A DNA stretch of 64,000 nucleotides. It comes from Sarcocystis neurona (taxonomy: Eukaryota > Apicomplexa > Conoidasida > Eucoccidiorida > Sarcocystidae). The translations under genes and the position numbers were made by a program. Each line of letters begins with the position of its first letter. The stretch's first letter is position 1. The notes beneath the pieces were generated by a model. The model did no database searches and was not told the origin of the DNA. It saw nothing but the letters and a program-made list of their open reading frames with translations. Shown here piece after piece: positions 1 through 11,000 of this stretch. The stretch covers positions 4,502,801 to 4,566,800 of the forward strand of contig KL647292.1 of the NCBI GenBank assembly GCA_000727475.1, in the 5' to 3' direction.

Positions 1-280
1 CTGCGCGTGTTTGCATGCCGGTTATGCTCCACAGGTGGACGCAAGAATATTCTCGGTGGCGGGAACACTAGCATATATATATATATATACACATATATAT
101 ATCCACACACATAGGAAAAATTTGTTTCTCTCTCTCTGCATAAATACGTATGAAGATATGAGTACACGTATACATTTGTGTTAGGATAGAGAAATCGTAA
201 TACACCTTCGCACACAAAAAAACGGACGTGCGACCGGGCTTTTGGAATACATTACGCAGCACTTGCAGACGTGTCCGCAA
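1..280. other. left edge, no gene seen
   Basis: I see no supportable coding sequence here. The stretch holds a (TA)n tract near 70-105, CA/TA-rich simple sequence and a short CT run near 128-138. Confidence 0.6.
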
Positions 281-479
281 ATGTTAGAGGTCTACGTGCT
301 CAGGGTACTAAAGACGTTCACGCCAAGAGTGAGCCTCTTTCGCGTCACGCTAGCGGCGGTTGCTTCTTCGTTACTTTCTCGTGTGGCAAGTGCCACGGGC
401 CACCTGCCTAAAAAGGATCTGTTACGCAAAAACCGTCCTCGAGATAAAAAACCTCTGCAGTCTCTACCTGCTTTTCGTG
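281..479 (+). CDS. possible first exon, product not recognised
   Basis: An open stretch from an ATG with adenine at -3 (gcaaATG) gives 66 codons and then meets a good donor (gtaagt) at 480, in phase 1. The peptide starts with a moderately hydrophobic, basic N-terminus (many Leu, Val, Ala, Arg, few acidic residues) and then becomes strongly basic, with KKDLLRKNRPRDKK near residues 46-59. That is the look of an organelle-targeted or ribosomal-type protein, but no family was recognised. The next exon could be the one beginning within 2819-2860; a junction after the in-frame gtag at about 2838 would keep frame, though the acceptor context is poor. Seen: start, donor and composition. Inferred: that it is an exon at all. 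Confidence 0.25.
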
Positions 480-2818
480 GTAAGTATTTTTCTCACCTCA
501 TAGTTCGCCAGCAGCAAGGAGTATATACGTCCATGTATAGATACACAAAGTGATAAATAAGTTATACATTTGTATTCCATTAGTAATTCATGTACGCATT
601 ACCTGCGGAGATGTGCGACACGCGTTAGCGATTCAGTACTCCTGTTCGCATATACACGGGTATACGTGGATACGAAGCTACTCGCACTCGTACACAAGTC
701 GATTGAAACGCGTGTACTGCCGTCTTGTGGCACAGAAGTTTGTGCGCTGGCGTTTCCCCACTGAAAGAACACGCTTTAGTCAAAACTCTTCCTCTGACGT
801 TCAACAATCACATAACTGCATCAGTGGAGCATCAGAAGCGACAAATACCAGAAGCAACATCTTATAAATGCTTCGACAGGTAGCGTCGGTGACACGCCGT
901 TGTGAAGAACGTGTTTGACCAGAAAAGCGGCGTCCAGTGAACAACGACTCCTGCATCCTCAGTACTTGTATATGTGTGTGTATATATATATATGGGTATG
1001 AAAAGGCAGATGTGCACACGATAGAGCGTATACGCAGATACAAATATACAGGCATACGGTAACTGACGCGACCGCTCACCTGCACGACTGTGTGCACACT
1101 TGCATGCTTAAGCGTAGACACGTGCAGCATGCGCGTGCAGGCTTTTTTCTGTCTGTCTCCGTGTTCAAAGTGAAGAACGGAGAATGAGGGAAGACGCATG
1201 AATGTGACCCCGGTGACCAGCTAACACGCCCTTCGACCCCGGAGATCTGTATAAGGAGACACACTGCGACGTGAGGCATCGGCAGCGCTACCTTTAGAAT
1301 ACATTCATAGATATATCTCCACAGAAGTGTAGATTTGTGTGTCCTGTACGTAGGTGGGTGCGCTGACCGGCGTACGCGGGTGAAGTCACGGTAAGTACTG
1401 CATGCGATACAGATATATATATATATATATAGGGATATTTATCTACCAGTGCATCTACTGTTTGTGTGTATCTCTAACACGTAGGAAATGACGGGGCAGC
1501 AGACTATATAGACCGCAGCCGACAACTGGTAGCGCAGCAGCTCTCCACTGTCGCGTTGATACACGTCCGTGCGGACGCAGCGGCAGCGCCTCTCTCACGG
1601 GGCGCGTGCGGCGGCAGCAGCATCACTGTTGCATGAGCAGCAACAGCACCAGCCGATTCACACTGGTGCTGCTATCACGAACAGTGTCCTTAAGTTTTTT
1701 CGCCGGTGTGCCCTCCGTTCTGCCCACGGCTGTATACACGTTACGGCCGCGAATACGCGTCATTTGCCCCGGCCATTAACACCAAACACACCACACAGGC
1801 GTACACGCAGATACAGATTCAGCAGAGTACGCGGATGTACACAAAGAGGTTGTACACATGTAAAAATATGCGACTGTCTCCATGCGGGAAATTCTAAGCA
1901 GACCGCTGCAGCGTGCGATGCCGTGACATAAAAATCACCACGCACTCTACTGGGCGGACTTTTATTTTCGGCGCCGCAGTGCCGTCGGCAATAGCAACTC
2001 ACGTCGGCAAGACCCTAACCCCAAAATTTACAGGTCTACGCACAGATTCTAGTACAGCAGCCCTCGTGTAGACAAACTAATTTCTGTGCAAACTCTCGTA
2101 CACGCAACGACATATGCATGTATATATTCAAAATAACAACAGAACCCATCTGAGCCCCGAGCAGGAGCAACGGCCAAGGCGCCACCCCCGCCGCACACAT
2201 TAACCGTGTGCGAACCGTCCTGCAGGTGCTCCTCCTACAACCCCGTATACCTCTGGTACCCGTGACACATGCTTGTTTATCCGCCGCCGTAGCAAATACA
2301 TATATATAAATATAGACATTAAAGTTGGCAGAAAACAGCGGTTTCGTCGAGCCTGTTGCAGGCGGCAGAAGTAATCCCTGCAGCCCAAAAGAACTCCAAC
2401 ATCGCCGAAAGGCGGGAATTGGCGCTCTACTAGGAGACGACGACTGCGTCTGTGTTTTAAGCGTCCTGCACATACGTAGATGTATAGGGACGGACACACC
2501 AAAGCAGACACGCACAAGGCTACATCCCCTCTCTCCCAAATTTATTCGTACACACGAAAACAGATTTCACCGACGAGAGCAGCCGCTTTTGCTGCACTGC
2601 TGTCTATTTGTGCAGCGCTCCACTGCGCGTGCCCGACGACGTTTAGGCAGGAAAAGCTTCGGCAACTTTTGTTTTGCTGTGGAGCTCGCCTTCACCCTTA
2701 AAAAGGAAGATTGACAACCTGCAGAGGAAAAGGAAAAGACAGTGTCCGTGAAGCACGGTGCAAGAACAGGCTACTCTTTGCATTTTAAAAAAGCGGGAAG
2801 AAGCAGGGGTGCTTCACA
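480..2818. other. no firm gene; simple repeats
   Basis: Mostly AT/CA simple sequence, with (TA)n near 980 and 1413-1430. Around 1580-1650 there is a CAG-rich piece, plus-strand polarity, which would read Ala then Gln runs. It could be an exon of a plus-strand gene running to 3067, but no splice chain could be closed. Confidence 0.45.
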
Positions 2819-3067
2819 ATGAATTCTGGAGTAGTAGCTGCGGTAAAAGACATGCAGGCACGCAGCAGCAGCAGCAGCACAAACAGGCAATACGCAATTG
2901 TGCCTTTCTGGCAGACGCGTGAAGTCGAGCTGCGTAGCAAAAAACGCTATCGTGTGGCGCAGGGGGTTGACTTGCTAGCTGGCGATCAGGACAAGCTCCC
3001 TCGCCCGTGGTATGAAGTCGAGCACAAGGGCCGTCGGGTTAGACACGCAGACAGGCCGTCGGGTTAG
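2819..3067 (+). CDS. short basic protein or 3' exon, product not recognised
   Basis: An 82-codon frame starts at ATG 2819 (cacaATGA context) and ends at the TAG at 3065-3067. It carries a short Ser run from CAG-type repeats (about residues 16-20), then a non-repetitive, charged body with YAIVPFWQTREVEL and LPRPWYEVEHKG. That body looks like genuine coding sequence rather than microsatellite. It may be the last exon of a longer plus-strand gene that begins near 281. The CAG polarity on the plus strand agrees with a plus-strand reading. The last codons overlap a 15-bp direct duplication (ggccgtcgggttaga at about 3027 and 3053). No family was recognised; confidence is low to moderate that it is translated. 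Confidence 0.35.
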   Translation: MNSGVVAAVKDMQARSSSSSTNRQYAIVPFWQTREVELRSKKRYRVAQGVDLLAGDQDKLPRPWYEVEHKGRRVRHADRPSG

Positions 3068-3107
3068 AAATGCTGAGGCGCCTTAATATACACGTATGTA
3101 TATGTAT

Positions 3108-3283
3108 AGGTATATGTCAGTATATTTAATGATACATATACACATGTGAGTAGATTTTGTGTTGATGTAGAGGTGCTCCATTATATATATATATACCTAT
3201 GTACAGGTATATGTCAGTATATATATATATGTGTATACACGTATGTGAGCAGATTTTTGTGTTGATGCAGAGGCGCTTCATTT
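3108..3283. repeat. diverged tandem duplication, about 97-bp period
   Basis: Two copies start with aggtatatgtcagtatat (3108 and 3205) and run through a shared tail with ttgtgttgatg-agaggtgctc near 3158-3180 and 3259-3280. The copies differ by substitutions and by (TA)n length. The repeat lies just beyond the 3' end of the epimerase gene, which is transcribed towards it. Confidence 0.8.
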
Positions 3284-3432
3284 ATGTCTCGGTGGGCGCT
3301 TGCAGTTCCCCTCGCTCTACCAAAATTCGCGAATACGTTGTACGCATGCCTTTTCACAGAGATGTTGGGGATCTGCTGTCACCCCTCTACAAGTGTGAAA
3401 TACTTTTTTTCTCTCTGCAGCTGTACAGGGAA

Positions 3433-6400
3433 TCACCAGAGTTTCTCGCTTACGGTGCGCATGTAGCTCATGAGGGCTGCCGGCTCCTTGGAGGTAAACA
3501 TGCTAGTACCTGCACCGATGTCACCCAGCAAAAGTGCTTGACACCCACACGTATGCAATACTCTTACACATAGACATACACATATATACATGCATACAGA
3601 AGCATATGAAATCACTCATATATATATATATGTGTATGTGTAGATATATGTGTGTACAAGTACATACACAAATAAATCATCACCGCATTAGCAATATACA
3701 AAGCGCCATCCGACCTTCTCAGTAACAATGCAAGAACTTCTTATAGCAAGAGATTACTGAATATCTCTCGTAGAGGCGTGTAAATGACAGGCAATCATGA
3801 CCCGTCCCTCGCGCTTCCGACCGAGAGGCAGTGCCTCTGTGTCTCTGTAGAAGACATCTGCGCAAAAAACGACGAGTGACGGGCGAGGAGGAGGACTGCG
3901 AAGACACGGGGGAGAAAAAAGTGAGCAGGAATCTACTTGACAGCCAATTAGAGAGGACTACGAGAAGGGAAAGACAGAACGCGCATACGTACACACACTA
4001 AAAGAGAGAGCGACAGACACAAAGCAAGGCTATGTACAAAGAGCAGTACGCTGCCCTGCCCGCTTTCCTTTTCGTTTCTCCTCCCACCTGCGACAATAAC
4101 GTTCGCGCCCGCAGCAGCGGCCACCTTCACCGTTTCCGCATCTAGTCCGCCGTCCACCTGCATGGGGAGGGAGACAGACAAGCTGCGCCAGCGGGTGAAG
4201 TACTTATTTATATATATGTACATAGAGGAGAACACGAATACATGTGTCCACACACAGAGAGATTCTGGTACAGGCAGGTACACCTTTTTGAGCCAACAGG
4301 ACGGTATTCCTACCCATGTGGGAACAGACATGCATACACACGTCGGTCTCCACAAACTTGTGAACATAAATAGTCGTTTGTTCGGAGATATACACACGTA
4401 CACGTATTTCTATGAATGACTCCGCAGTCAAACGCATACACATCCATACATGCATATGTATGCATAAATGCGCATATATATATATATATATATCTATATA
4501 TATATATACGTATGCATACACACAGGTGTAGCGGCAGCTGGCAAGCGCTTTCACTGTGAAGTGTTGTTGATCATTAACACAGAAACGAACGGACACGTCC
4601 AACAAAGGGATAAGAGCTGGAACTTTCCATCACGTAGTCCTGTGCTTCTTCCCGGCTGTCTCCTGAAGGTGCGCTTGATTGTCTGTGCGGACCAGCACGA
4701 GCCGCACACTTCGGCGCAGAAGTAGTGTTGGCAATGATACAAGTTCGTAGCTCGTGTGCTTCTGCTGCCACTCCAGTGGGTTCTTTCTATCAGCAGCACC
4801 TGCGTGAGGACAGTTCTTCTCTGGACGGCGTTGCTGCTTTGTCACACCTGCATACACGACGAACTAGCGCGGGTCGGAACCCAGGAGAATGACGCCCTAC
4901 CCGTTCAAAGCATACATATATATATATATATTGTAGAGAAAACACTGTGAAACAAATACTCATTCTCGATTTGCTGTAGCGCGGCGGTCTCCAGGCGACA
5001 GACAGGTGTTACAGGTAGGACAAGTTGCAGTCGTGTTGTCGGCAAAGCGCTCACTTGGATATTCAGGCCGGGGAAAACGGAGCGAATTTCTTTGATTTTC
5101 CCCGACATTTCCGACAGAAATTTTTGCCCGCCGAAGCCGGGTTCCACAGTCATGACAAGAACCATATCGAAAAGAAGTGGCTCTTCCAGCGTCGTGCCTA
5201 TGTCCTGGAACTGCGTTCCGGGCTTCAGCGCTAGACCTGCCTTGAGGCCTTTCGCCCGAATCGCTTGCGCCACCTCCCTCGCTGCTGCTGGGCTGCCCGT
5301 CGCCTCCCAGTGAAAAGTAATGGAGTTCGCTCCTGCGTCTGCGAAGGGCCCCACCCACTGCAGTGGGGCGTCGACCATGAGGTGGACGTCAAAAAAAGCC
5401 TGCGGGAAGTGCATGCGCAGACACTTCACCCATCCGGGGCCGACACTCAAATTAGGAACAAAGTGCCTGCGAATGGAGCGCGCCAAAAGAGAAGAACACG
5501 ACAGAAAAAGCCCCAAACACACAGAAGCAAACGTCTTCAACAGGCGACCACTGCGGTGGTGTAGCTACACCACCGCGGCTTGCCTCAAAATTGATTTGCC
5601 GCTGCCGCCCTCGGGAAAGAAGAAAGAACACAAACAGGTGGCAGAAGAGCCACGTCCTACACATGGAGAAAATCCGTTGCCAAACGGGTGATGGTGTGCG
5701 GTGTGCGTACACCGGAGAAGTGCATCAGGTGTGCACGAGTAAATGCATGCCCCGATGCGGACACACACGGTAAATGTGATGTGTCTTGCCGAGGTTGTGA
5801 TACACAGCGCAGACAAGAAGGCGAGGGAAAGCCGGTTGCCGGCAAGCAGCAGGCGTGAGAAATTTACCACAGCGGTGCTGTTGTAGGAAACGCAGCTGCC
5901 GGACGCATGCAGTTCATCTCCTCTCCTGTGCAACATTGGCAAAGGAGACTGTTTACGCAGTGAGACGGCGCAGCGGCAGTGAATATCAGAAGGGCTAACT
6001 CACTCTGTGCGGTGTGAGGCAGAAGTGGACAAACCAACGCGACTCAAGAAGAGGCACTCGTGCAAAAGAAGGAGAGAAACGGAGAAGAAGAGGAAACGAA
6101 GAAACAAAACAGCAAAACCCCGGAGACTGGTGGAACGGAGAACAGAAGTGCTAACCACGCAGCTAGCAGCTAGCTAGTGGCAGTGTTGTACATGACGTGA
6201 AAAAGACGATAGCCTCTCTTCTTTTTCTAGACGCGGAATAATAACTCCGGCTGCTGCTGTCGATCGGCAGTCACAGCCTCCGGCTAGTCACGCTGCACCA
6301 TCGTGAGACACCCCCTGACCGCAGAAGCTTTACACATATTAACAACATATGGAGCTACCTGGGATCGCGTAGTTATCTACTTGAATTGCCCTGTGAAGTG

Positions 6401-8057
6401 ATAGCAAACGTCAGAGTGCTCCGGTAGTCTGGAATAGTGCTAGACAAAGGCGTACACGCCTACGTGACTGGTGCATGCGAGGACTCAGCCGAAGACACAA
6501 ACGCGGATATGTAACAGACAGCTGCCCAGGCTCAGCAGTCAGCCCTGCAGAGCTGATCAGGCTACGTAGCTGGCCCAGTACACGGCTAGATGGACTCGCG
6601 CGCCCAGCTGGTGGTGGGCACTGTCTTTGTGGAAGGGCTATATAGTCTGTCATTTTGAGGAACTCCACCCGACACCTACGTGCAGCGCTCTCCTTGGCGA
6701 GAAGCCGTGACGCCGCAAACATATCCAGGAAGCTTAACCGATACGTATTGCGCTGGGGATTCGCTCAGCTGCCTCCCTGAAGGTGTGTTCAGCTAACTCA
6801 CGGGACACTTGTTCAGCAAGCGTGCTGAAGACGTATTCGGCTAGCCCACTGAAGGCACGTTCAGCTAGCTAGCCGGAAACATGTTTTCAGCTAGCTTGAC
6901 TACCACTTAAGGCATAGCTTGCGAGCACCACAGGCAGCCAGACGCATGAATGAATTTTGACACGTGGTGCAACGATCAACTTGGAAGCCTGTAGCTGGCC
7001 ACGCAGATACGTGCATTACACACTTGGAGCAAAAGTTCTGCCAAACAGCTGACTAGCCGCCCTGACTGGGCTGCGCGCTACGGTGAACAGGCAGCCAGAC
7101 GAAGTAGCTTCTTCGACGGCGTGGCTACACAGCCGCTGACAAACGGTCCCACACATGCGTCCGCAGCAGGTGTGTCTTGCTCCTTTGTCGCTACCATGCG
7201 TAACTCCACAGATCTCACTGCTTACGGAAAGCGTAGATTGGCTAAACATCAATCAATAGGCAATACGGACGAACAAGTATAATAAAAAACGTTGTCCACA
7301 ATGTCAACTACCTTGAAAGCTATCACCGTCTTAGCCGTCGTGGCCCCCACTAATCCCTCTATGCGAAGTATCTGTGCACGGCAACGGCTGGTCGCCAAAA
7401 TCTGGGCTACTCATGCGTGCGCTGCTGCTCCTGCACATGCTCTGGCAGCTGTTCCAGTGCTCACCCGTCCTACACGCATAAACACACACAAACATACATA
7501 CATGTGACATCAGACGTTGATAGATACAGCTCTGAAAGCATCGACCTTAGTAGCCCACTCACGCAACGAAATGTACGGCTAGCTATAGCTACACCCAGTT
7601 CGACTGAGTAGGCCACCTGATGCGGCGCAGCTGTTTGCGTTGCCCGAAGAAGCAGCAGTAGCAGCACCAGGAGCGACAAACACAGGAGCACCGTAGGCTG
7701 TTAAACTTCACCTGCCACAGAACGAAGCCTGGCCGTGGGATGGTACAGCGTACATGCTGGCAACGAGGAGCAGCGGCTGCCTACATGGCAGTAGAACAAC
7801 GACGTAAACGGCGAGCCCCACGCAGTCCTAGATACGTACATAGAAGACACACTTATGGCTACGGAGACGGAGGTATGGACACGGATATGAAGATGTCCTG
7901 TAGAGCTGTAGCACACTTTTGTATGTAACTATACCATGATATCAAGGTGCAGCCAGTCGCAGCCGGCCTCGAGCATGCGCTGCGCATCCTTGGCGGCGCA
8001 GCAGAGATCGCTGGCTAGGAGGGAGGGAGCGATGATAGGTTTCAAAGTAGCCGACAT
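3433..8057 (-). CDS. RPE: ribulose-phosphate 3-epimerase, five exons
   Basis: Interconverts ribulose 5-phosphate and xylulose 5-phosphate in the pentose phosphate pathway; probably cytosolic, since no leader is visible. Exons on the minus strand: 7935-8057, 7465-7469 (5 nt), 5055-5466, 4088-4157, 3433-3509. Lengths 123+5+412+70+77 give 687 nt, 228 residues plus stop, the normal family size. Family motifs appear in order: IAPSLLASD (8-16), DWLHLDIM (34-41), DGHFVPNL (42-49), DVHLMV (69-74), the MTVEPGFGGQ loop, and VDGG (181-184). The metal and catalytic residues of the family are therefore present: His37, Asp39, His71, Asp182. Introns have GT-AG ends; the first donor is gtatag, a weak form. 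The start ATG (8057) gives a short N-terminus like other members. The tiny second exon is inferred and is described separately. Confidence 0.93.
6764..6910. repeat. 24-bp degenerate minisatellite
   Basis: Five to six degenerate units, each opening with ttcagctagc or a close variant, start near 6788, 6812, 6836, 6860 and 6886, so spacing is 24, 24, 24 and 26 bp; a weaker unit precedes at about 6764. It lies inside the epimerase intron between exon 3 and the microexon. In-frame stops (TAA/TAG within the unit) make coding use unlikely. Confidence 0.75.
7465..7469 (-). other. RPE: predicted 5-nt microexon of the epimerase gene
   Basis: On the minus strand the five bases GACGG sit between a tgtag acceptor and a gtgagc donor. 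They supply Asp42 and two bases of Gly43, exactly the residues missing between the end of exon 1 (LHLDIM) and the start of exon 3 (HFVPNL), giving the conserved LDIMDGHFVPNL. Without them exon 3 is out of frame. Exon 1 cannot be extended because a stop follows its donor after one codon, and reading back from exon 3 gives IRR instead of the expected Asp-Gly. By eye this is the only place in the 2.4-kb gap where AG, GACGG and GT occur together. Confidence 0.7.
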
Positions 8058-11000
8058 TCTGAAGAGATTTTCCCACAACAATGTATGGTCGTCAACAAAG
8101 TCGGTTTCCTCCTTTCCACTCCTTCCGCGACTCTTTTGTTTGTCAACCGAAGGGCTGCTTCGCTCCCGTGGACCAATCTAAAAGCTCTTCCACGCAAACC
8201 TAAAAAAGACAAACTACGGGACTGTACTGCTGCTGCGCTTCACACGTAAACTTTTTATCAGCTCTACGCGGCGACAGCGTGGTCCTTCGGGCTGCTGCAG
8301 CATCGCGTTGTTGTGTTCCTGCAGCGAATCTGCGCAGCTGCTGCTTCCTCTGTTCGCGCTTCTCCTTCTTTCCGAACACTGTCACCCTGCCGCTCGGCGA
8401 AGGAAGTGCCTCATCTACCGCTGCTGTGTTTCTAACTGACGGTTGTCGTTGTTATCGATTACAGCCTCTGTCCCTCTTCAGATCTCTGTCTGCTGCTGCT
8501 CCCTTTGAGCCAGCCTCCACCCGGTATGTGGGACTTTCTCGAAGCAGCTGATGCAGCTGCTACAGACTTTGCGACAGCTGCCGGGGAAGACCTGCGCGGA
8601 CGGAAACGTGAAGCAGGAGAGACAGAGCACCATAACATCTGCTTCCTTTCAGAATCCTGCTGACCTCCATAGCACCAGCGAAAGGTAGGATTTCTGTGAA
8701 CGACTCGAAGTGGATCGTTCCATAGATATACCTCTCTGTCAGCGCACGTGGACCTGTTATACGCTGACTACAACGTCAAGCCACATGCAGTTTAAGAGGA
8801 ATGCGCATGAACACGTCTTCCGTCTCTGTGTGTTGTCTGTGGACGCACGCATTCGTGCAGAGACACACGTATGCGTAGACGTGTACAGGTTGACGTATCA
8901 CAGCTAGTATAGCAAGAGGAAGGCAGACTTGTAAATAACGAGACTGACTGGCAGGCTGACAGTTTCATCGTTCCGAACACCAAGTAGCACACGACGCAGG
9001 CCTTAAGCAGGGCGAGCAGTCCAACAGAGTGCGCACGACAGTTTTTACGGCCTGGACATGCAACAATCTTCTTCAAAGACTCTGAACTACAGTTTGCATC
9101 TACCTTCAATGCCGTGACATCTGCGGCTGTCAAAAAAGCACTGCTTACTGGAGAAGTATGACGTACAAAATACCCTTATAGACTGAAAATTCGTGTCGCG
9201 GATGACGTTCTGGTCACCGCACCGAAAAGAGACTTGCAGAGCAAGTCTTACACGTGCGCGTGACTGGACGGTTCCGCGCAAACGAACGCAGTGGTGCAGC
9301 ACTTCTCCCATAGTAGATAAACACATGACACAAACCGATTTCAGGAGAGCAAACACTTCGTTTCTGTACGCCGTGGACAAACATTCTTCCATGTGACCCG
9401 AGCTATCGTTCAAAGTTGTTTTGCTATCGGCGTCGCCAATAAAGCCAATCGTAGAAGCGCTAAACAGGGTCATTCCCCAAGCTGAAGGCGCATCGTGTTT
9501 TGCATTACATCCGATAGCGAAATTACGACACTTTGTAATCATTCCGTCACTTCGTGTACGTCAGACTCTCCATCAGAAGTTGAGGCTCTGGTAGTGCTGC
9601 CGCAGTGTAACAGTGGTTACTCTCTCGACGCGTATCAAAAACGTCATAGAAAAGACAGCCATAGGATGACAAACAACAGCTTTCTATTTACCATAAAAGC
9701 TTCTGACACGTTAACAGTCGTCGAAAAAAACTTGTGCAGGACGGGAAACTGATCGAAGCAACAATTACTTAGTGGGTTTAGACTTCGAAGAGGGCCGCGG
9801 ATTTGCAAGTTCTCAGATTACCTGGTGGTCGCTCTTGCGGCTCCCGGGAATATCAGAAGATACCAAACGGAATCCACACAACTCCACAGCAAAGGCCGAG
9901 GACCAAGGGGCTGTGGAAGTAAAGGTATATGCAAGTGACCTGGACAATAAATTCGCTCTCTTTGCGGCAGGCAGGCCAGGCCGGGTGCCGACGAGCGTCT
10001 CCTCAACTGGCTAGCAGGCGTAATCTTAGCACTCGCGTCCCTCGCTTCGCGTGCCTGCGTATTCCCGTGTATGCAGATGGGGAGACCTACACGCAAGACT
10101 CACGTCGTGGCACATGACGGCGCATGCGGCTGCTAAATTGAAAGCCCCGTGGTAATTAGGGAAAGAATTTTCCATTACGAACACAGCCGCCGCCATTTTG
10201 GACTCTAGACTTCTTGTGCAGTTGCTGCGTGGCGCGCGGCGTTGTGTGCGCGGAAGAGGTTTAGTTCGGAAATGGGGCATGGGACGCCCAAGGCTAGGAT
10301 GCGGGAAAGGGAGGATCACCCTGGCGTAGAACTGAGCTTAAAGCCACAAAAAGCTGTCCCGTTAGAGCGTTGGAAGGCTTGTCATAGCCCGTTACACGAC
10401 GACGCAGCAGTCAGCGCGGGTTTCTCAAAGTTCGCACGAAGTGGTGCCACCAGGAGTTCCGATGTAGCGCTGTATATAAATGGCAGTGCTACAACAGCGG
10501 AATCATACCACTCTGTAGCGTTGGAAACTTGTGCGGCATACCTTCCAGGAAACGACAATTTTGTGCGCTGGAAAGCTTCTTATGGTACGGTCACATCACA
10601 AACATGGAAAAACGGAGGGATGCGTGGACTACGGACCCCTTAACACACAAAGGTTCACAACTATAATACGGTAGAAACTTCCCGCAGCATGGAAGATTGC
10701 GATAAGCTTTGCGTACTGGGACGGAGGGCTTGTACTGCTTTATTTGCCACTGTGGAGCTGTTTAGAATTTCAACTTCGCGGTAGCGTACCTCCACCGCGA
10801 CGTTGATCGCGTATCTGTCACGTGCGCGACCCCGCAGGCTGCGTCGACCTGTCAAGAGCGAGGGAACCTGGAACCTAGAAATATATGAGGTCGCGGCAGG
10901 TCGGTCATGCAAGCACATGGGAGAAAGGGATGAAGCGAGGCAGTTCGACGAGGACTGGTGGCACGGGGAGAGACGTTAAACAAAGTGTACCTCAGATCCA

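Noticed and set aside
10242..10643. 133-codon plus-strand frame.
   Set aside because: No ATG near the start of the frame that fits, no motif and no splice context; ordinary composition, so a chance opening is likely.
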